DNA of 64,000 nt, from NCBI RefSeq assembly GCF_002865645.1, contig NW_020194691.1:620001-684000 (forward strand). The letters are read 5' to 3'. The position numbers and the translations under genes were made by a program. Shown one piece after another: positions 58,053 through 64,000 of this stretch (the stretch's first letter is position 1; every line of letters starts with the position of its first letter). Under the pieces are notes generated by a model, which worked only from the letters and a program-made list of their open reading frames with translations, was not told the DNA's origin and searched no databases. The DNA is from Hyaloscypha bicolor E. Its lineage: Eukaryota > Ascomycota > Leotiomycetes > Helotiales > Hyaloscyphaceae.

Positions 58053-58057
58053 TTATT

Positions 58058-61000
58058 TATAGAACCGGAAATATAGAAGTCTATAGATAAATCGTCCTAT
58101 ATTCTTAGGGAAACCGGTAATAAGTATAATAGATCTAGTATTTTATCTCTTAGCTTATAAGACCTTTAATATTTATAATAGTTTACTATAAAGTAGTTAA
58201 TATCTATAAAGAAAATAGGCTACTAGTAAAGTCTCTAAACTAGAATTTTTGTTTTATTTTAACCAGAATATATAGTAGTTATTATATTATAGATTTGTTA
58301 TAGAAGCCTAGTTTATAGATTATTATATTTGTCCGATATAGTAAGTCTTTTATTATAAAGTATATAGCTATTTAATATTTCCTATAGATCTATATTTTTC
58401 CGGGCTTTCTTATATTTATTCTCTAGGGCTGGATCTATCTAATTAGCTTATAGGACTTTAACTATAACTAATAGCTCGTCTATTTCTTCTATTTTAGTAA
58501 AAATATAAGCTATATCTTTTATTTCGGTAGAAGCGAGAATTAGATCTAATAAAATAATTTGTCTAGTTCTTTTAGCCTCCTTAGCCTGCTTTTAAGTTAG
58601 TATAAGCTTATTTTTTCGAAATAAAATATTAGTAATAGTATTATTTTTACCTAGCTAATAAGTAATCTAGTAATAGAATTATAATAGAAAACCTATCTAT
58701 TAGATTTATTATTTATTTAAGGGCCTCTTAGTACCGAAATACTCGAGAGCTTTATAGTTAGTAATAATTAGAAAATTAGGTAAACTAATTAGTTCTACCT
58801 ACTATTTCCGGAGTCCTTAAATAATAATAAGAAGTTCCTTATTATAAATTTTATAGTGGCTCTCAGCTCTTTAAAGAACTTTAAAGTAGAATAAGACTAG
58901 ATATTATTATTTGTTCTCTAGACTTTTTTAAGAAAGTATATCTATAGTAGCTAGATCTAAATAGTCGGTTTCTAGACGGATTTCTCTATTATATTTGAAA
59001 TAGAGAAGTATAGGAGTAAAGAAAAGCAGATTCTTAAGCTAATTAAAAGCATCTAGCTAGATTTTATTAAGTATAAACTTTAGTAAAGTATTTCTTTTAG
59101 TTAGACGATTTAAAAGGCAAGAAATATATCTATAGGCTTAGATAAACCTATAATAGAAGTTATAGAAGCTTAAAAATAATTATGTCTTTCTTTTTATTAT
59201 AGGTTAATACTAGTTTCGGATAATAAAGGTTTTAGTAGAATCTATTTATATATTCTAATCTGAGATAATAAATTCTAAGAATATTATTTTAGAGACTTTA
59301 AATTTGTATTTATAGATATTAACTTATAATCCGGTATTCTAGAGCTTCTATAGAACTATTCTAATATACTATTAATACTTCTTCTTATTTTTAGAGAAGA
59401 TTAGTATATTATTAATATAGGCCGAATAAAAGTTATCTAAATAGTCTATTAGAATAGTATTAATATATTACTAGAAGATTACTAGATTATTATAGAATTC
59501 GAATAATAGAATTACTAGTTTAAAGAATCTATATCTTATTCTAAAAACTGCCTATATTATAGAAGCTAGTTCTATATAAATTCAATTAAAAGTATATTAA
59601 ATATCTAATTTAGTAAATACTAATAATTCGGCTAATTAGTTAAAAGTCTCGGTAATAAGTAGTAGGAGATAGTAATTCTTTTTTATTATAGTATTTAGCT
59701 ATTAATAGTTAATATAAAATTATAGGCTACTGTTTTTCTTTTTAATAAATAAGACTAGTAATAAAAAGGGGAATTCAAACGGCTTAATAAAATCCTTTTT
59801 CAGGTTTTTAATAAGATACTTTCTTATTTTTTCAAGTTTACTAGAGCTTATTTTATAGAGGTAGGCTATTCTTATTAAGGAATCTAATTTATTAAAGCAG
59901 AGCTTATAATTAAAGAATTAAGACTAGAAAAGCTTATTTGCCGCTTTCTTAAAAAATATTCTAGCTATATTATATAGTTATATAGGAAGAGATATCCAAA
60001 GCTTTTAAAGTTCTTTAGGATTAAAAAATAGTATATTACTAAAGGTATTAGATTCGTTTATATCTAGGAAATATATTAGGTTACTAGTTTAAGTATAGTA
60101 TCTGGCAGACTATAGTATTAGTTATCTAATTACTATAGATAATAGTAGATATCTCTTTAGTTTATAACCCTATTTCTTAAGTATATAGTTAATCTTATTA
60201 ATAGTAACTAATCTAATTAAGTTACCGGAATTTTTAGTACTTAATTAGAAAATAGCTATTCTAATAAAATAGCAGAAATAGTCTAGTAGCTTAACTATTT
60301 CGAGAATATTAAGATCTAGCTCTTTCTTTCTTATCTAGTATTTGGCTTTTCTTATAAAAAGGTCTTATAAAGAAATAAGAAGTATATTCTTTTATTTCTC
60401 GGGTCTGGTTTTACTAGTTTCTTTTAGGATTCTAGTTAGAATATCTTTAAAATAATTTTTTTTTTAATATTTCTTATTAAAATATCGGATTTTCTAAATA
60501 AGGTTTAGCTAATTTATCTTATAGTTTTCTGGCTAATAGAGTTAATTTTATTAATAGTCCGGTAGAATATTATACTTTACTAGCTATTTCTTTTCTAGAA
60601 TTATATTATAAGAGCCGAGATTAGTAGTAAGCAGGTATTATCGAGTTTGGGAATACTAATTAATAGCTAGATCTATAATAGCTAGATATTAAATAGCTTT
60701 ATTAAATTGTCTATCGAAATCTTATAAGAGAACGGAGGTTTTAAGTTTATATAAAGGCATTTATAGTACTTTTATTAAAGAGCGAATATACTTTTAGTTA
60801 ATTAGAGTATATATATTTGCTTTAGTATTTACTAAATACTAGAAAGTTATAGTTTTGCCTTTCTAGTATACTTAATAATTAATAAGAAACTAGTTTCTAC
60901 TAATTAGCTAAGCAAGATCTATAGGTTCTTAGTAAAGTTCTTATTCTAGAAGATCTATTTCTATATCTAGAGCTAGACTTTTCCTAACTTATTAATATTA

Positions 61001-62915
61001 TATTCCTTATTAGATAGTAAATAGAAGTCGGTATTCTTATTATTTATTTCTGAATTATTAGCTCTTTTTAAATAATTCTCTTTAATAGATATAATTTTAT
61101 TAAAGTCAGAACAGGTACTTTTTATATATTTAGGCTTTCTATAGCTATAATAATAAAGGCCCTCTAGCCGGTCTAGTTTCTTTTTAAATTCTCGGCGAAT
61201 TACTTCTTTTAGCTATAAGAATACCGGCTACTAAGATTAATTTATTAGATATAGGATTACTATAGCTTCTTAAATTCCGGCAGGCTTTCTAGCCCGAGAT
61301 AATATTTAATAGTAAGTGGTTTCTACTAGTTATTTCTTCTAGAATTACTAATTTTTAATTAAGAGAAGCCTATTTTCTTATTCTATATACTATTTAGTAA
61401 GGTTCCTAGAAGTATTAAACTTCTTATTATTTAAGCTCTTAAGTAGCTCGAGATTTATTTTATCTATTAAGTTATTATATTAGTTATCCGGTAACTTCCT
61501 TAATTTTATTATTAAATAAATAAATTTTATCTAGAATACTAGAAATAGCTTATTTCCTTATTTTAGATACCGGTATACCTCTTTTATTTCCTAGTACTTT
61601 ATCTCTTTACTTTTACTATAAGCTTACTAGAGAATCTTAAAGATCTATTTAATAGTTAAGATCTATCTAACTAATCCAGATTCTAGTTAATTATAAATAA
61701 AGTTATAGGTATTTCCGGTAACTAGTTATATTATATAAGTAATCTTTAGTAGTTTATTATTGAATTTAGAGAAGTTTTATATTAGTTTATTTCTTATATT
61801 AAATATCTAGTTATTAATCTAGTAATTATTCTTACCTATAAATAGAATAGAATCCTTAATTCTAATAAGCTATAGTTAATTACTATAAATAGAAAGCAGA
61901 AGAAAGCCTTAGTATTAGCCCCTAAATAGTTCTTCTAATAGAAATCTATAGTATTCCTAAATATTTACTTATTTAAATCTCTACTTTATTACTTCTTCTT
62001 ATACTAGTCTTTCTCTTATATAAAGTTAACCAGTAATTGCCTCTAGCTTATTAACTTTCTTAGTAAGTTAGTTAATATATAAATAGAATTTCTAGTAGTA
62101 TTTTACTTATTTATTAGCTATAAGATAGTATTTATTAATAAGATTATTCTATATAAGTAATCTTTATTAGGCCTTATTTATTTTCAAAGTATTTATACTA
62201 ATTTTAAGTTCTAAATTAGCTAGCTACTTCTTAATATCTTCTTCCGAAATAGTATTATAATAGCTTTCCCGGTAATATAGGTTTATAATATTAAAGTCCG
62301 GCTTTTTCGTTTTATTATACTAGGGCCTCTTATCTAATATACCTATAGTAATAGTACTTGGCTCCGGGCCGTCTATAGTAGCTTTAAAAGGGATATTAGC
62401 TATAGAGGTAAATACTAAGTAAGTTCTTCTTATTTAATATTAGCAAACTATAACTAATTATTATCTTATCTAGTTTTAAGTTAGTAGACTAAAACCGACT
62501 ATTATCTTTTCTTATTTTAAATTAGTAAACTATTACTAATTTTTCCTATACTAGAGAAGGGGGCCGGTTCTTTTACTCTTATTAGTATTAAGAGAATATT
62601 ATCTGTTCTAGTTAAGAATCAGGCTCCGAGATTAACCGGATTATAGAGGATAATATCTTTCTTCTTTTATATTAGCAGAGGACCGACTACTAGAAGGGAA
62701 ATATTATCTGTTCTAGTTAAGAATCAGGCTCCGAGATTAACTAGATTATAGAGAATATTTATACTTCTAGTTAAGCTCTCCGGTTCTTTATAGTTTAAGG
62801 AGGTTATCAAATATTAAAAGCGGTATTCTATCTTCGCTTTCCAAGAATAAATACGGATCCTTTACCAGTAGTATTATATTACCTCTATAGGCCGAGTCAA
62901 ATGAGCTTAGTATTA
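58058..62915 (-). pseudogene. Outer element, gag and 5' part of pol (RIP-degraded)
   Basis: The minus strand carries the RT remnant described above near 59.4-59.6 kb and RNase H-like sequence left of it. Gag should occupy roughly 61-62.9 kb but is too degraded to recognise. CpA and TpG dinucleotides are nearly absent. Confidence 0.65.
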
Positions 62916-63120
62916 TATAACGGCGGGATTAATATAATAGTCGAAGGTGCAAAGTTTAAAGAATCTCATATATTAGAAAATACTAAGCTATAGAATAAAG
63001 TAGGGAGGATGCCTCGACCTTTAGTATTATTCCGTCCAAGCAATCCTGGCTTAGCTTCGTTTTGTGCCTGTTTCCGATATCCTGTCCTTGGCAGATCATG
63101 CCCTTACGCCAGCCGTCACA
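62916..63120 (-). repeat. 5' LTR of the outer retrotransposon
   Basis: 205 bp, TATAACGGCGGGATT to CCAGCCGTCACA on the plus strand. It is followed directly by the target duplication GGTAG. Confidence 0.92.
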
Positions 63121-63314
63121 GGTAGAAAATGCAAATGGTATAGAATTTAGCAATTTGACTTAACATGACAAACTTATTCCAGCTAGGTAGAATAAGATTG
63201 CAAAGGCAATACGGTAACTGAGTCTTGTCATCTGAAGTTTGTAAGCCAGCCGACATGACCGTAACCCATTATCTTCCTTTCCTCGGACCCACGTGTCTTC
63301 TCAATCTCAGCTTC

Positions 63315-63743
63315 TCAAGTAGCCTTTCCCCCAAGCCAACCACTTAAAAGGCCCAGCCCCGTACTCCTCACAGTAGGTTCAGGCTCAAACTTCCTGTCAA
63401 TATTCATCGTCCCCTTTCCAAAATCAATGTTGATGGTTTCGGATTGGAGATAGTGGCCACGCGGAGGCGCCCTAGTCAGCACAGCCTGCGCAAGTTGCCT
63501 CTCCTCCTGGCTCGCAAATCTGGTCACCTCGCTTTGTCCTTGTTGACGAGTGAGTGCGGATCGGTTCCCTGATCGTTCCTTTGCCCGGCAGGCTGGGCAT
63601 TTTGTTGTGCGGGTGTCACCATCAGCTCGCTCGAAATACTCGTAACAGCCATCGGCCATGCAGATTTCTCTGGGAAGTGTGTGTTAGTCTTTTGCTTCGA
63701 GGTATTTGAATAAGCTACAGAAGATAACGTACTTGGTTCCCAT
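63315..63743 (-). CDS. Small Cys-containing hypothetical protein
   Basis: Two exons, 63743-63733 (ATG plus 8 nt) and 63669-63315, with a 63-nt GT-AG intron (GTACGT donor, CCCAG acceptor); 366 nt, 121 aa. The protein begins MGTKEICMADGCYEYF, then CPACRAKERSGNRSALTRQQ, and ends TGLGLLSGWLGGKAT. The pattern C-x4-C ... C-x2-C within the first 40 residues could bind zinc. No signal peptide or membrane helix. The tiny first exon brings in the first Cys and makes the start an ATG in good context; without it the protein would begin at MADGC. Family not recognised. Confidence 0.55.
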
Positions 63744-64000
63744 TGTGTGAGGTATGATATGATTGCTGCCTGAAGGCTGTGTTTTCGATCGGCGTGTACA
63801 GCCTCGCGGTGTTACAGCTGGCTCTTGTCTTTTGCGAGGCTAGATCCGAAGTTATAATGGAACGAGGTAGTGAGATCAAGACTGTTTTTCCAGGAACGAA
63901 GTTGAATTCTACTAGGGAGTTAGAAGCTACGCAACCAGCGTGGGACACTCTGTTCTTTTGAGCTCAAACCCGGGAAACACGCGAGCAGCGACACAGCCTC
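63744..64000. other. Window edge, no supported gene
   Basis: 5' flank of the small minus-strand gene. The short frames on both strands show no domain. Confidence 0.35.

Larger units (their letters stand above)
50219..58057 (+). mobile_element. Nested Ty3/gypsy chromovirus-like LTR retrotransposon
   Basis: Element 50224-58052 (7829 bp), flanked by TTATT at 50219-50223 and 58053-58057. The 298-bp LTRs are 50224-50521 and 57755-58052, equal in length. A purine-rich run (AGAAAAAGGGTATAG) precedes the right LTR, so it reads on the plus strand. Remains in gypsy order: gag at about 50.7-51.8 kb, RT at about 52.9-53.3 kb (GVPILFVPKKNRELYFYINY, KIFIKLDLKDIY, IYLDNILIYF), integrase at about 54.8-55.3 kb (SPDFNIILIIINRYSKIVRY, IISDRKIVFTS) and a C-terminal chromodomain-like tail at about 55.8-56.0 kb. 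Stops throughout. Confidence 0.9.
47271..63125 (-). mobile_element. Outer Ty3/gypsy LTR retrotransposon with 5-bp target duplication
   Basis: Element 47276-63120, flanked by GGTAG at 47271-47275 and 63121-63125. The 205-bp LTRs are 47276-47480 and 62916-63120. A purine tract (AGGGGGAGGGGTAA on the minus strand) abuts the inner edge of the left LTR, so the left LTR is the 3' LTR and the element reads on the minus strand. Reverse-transcriptase remains are near 59380-59600 (minus: AVFRIRYRFFKLVILLF, then YLDNFYSAYINNILIFS), RNase H-like sequence is probably near 58700-59100, and integrase remains lie at about 49900-50220 (RESSLTIISN). The nested element at 50224-58052 separates RT/RNase H from integrase. 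Removing it gives about 8.0 kb. Heavily mutated, no intact protein. Confidence 0.9.

Overview
The window looks like nuclear DNA of a filamentous ascomycete (Pezizomycotina). The reasons are short GT-AG introns of about 40-110 nt, compact genes on both strands, fungal families (fasciclin-free cupredoxin surface protein, ABCG half-transporter, HET-type remnant, ELMO homologue, MscS-type channel with an EF-hand), and AT-rich transposon blocks almost free of CpA/TpG, which is the signature of repeat-induced point mutation (RIP). A leotiomycete or relative is possible but I cannot show it. Exon borders given here come from splice signals, reading frame and family conservation, not from transcripts.

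Layout. 0.4-4.6 kb: a membrane-anchored cupredoxin-like protein and the ALG6 glucosyltransferase of N-glycan assembly, both on the minus strand. 5.7-8.7 kb: a cluster of inverted-repeat elements, including a degenerate piggyBac-like transposon with very long terminal inverted repeats, a MITE sharing its ends, and another imperfect inverted-repeat element. 8.9-21.8 kb: ordinary genes (C2H2 factor, L-lactate dehydrogenase, MAPEG-like membrane protein, ABCG half-transporter, ELMO/CED-12 protein, second C2H2 protein, FAD monooxygenase). 22.2-37.6 kb: four tandem paralogues on the minus strand (three intact, one pseudogene) of a family I read as 2-oxoglutarate oxygenase-like proteins that lack the iron-binding HxD motif. 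The array is interrupted at 25.7-28.9 kb by a decayed carboxylesterase gene cut by a MITE and by further small repeats. 38-47 kb: an uncharacterised gene, the MscS/EF-hand channel, a striking tripartite minisatellite array, and a HET-type pseudogene. 47,276-63,120: a 15.8 kb AT-rich block that resolves into two nested Ty3/gypsy LTR retrotransposons, each with identified LTRs and 5-bp target duplications. 63.3-63.7 kb: a small Cys-containing protein gene.

How it fits together. The single-copy genes are unrelated housekeeping or transport functions and form no evident pathway. The most unusual content is the tandem 2OG-like family with conserved exon structure but missing catalytic residues, the higher-order repeat at 44.5-45.0 kb, and the well-preserved record of transposition (autonomous element plus MITEs, MITE inside MITE, LTR element inside LTR element) and of RIP fading out within the outer LTRs.
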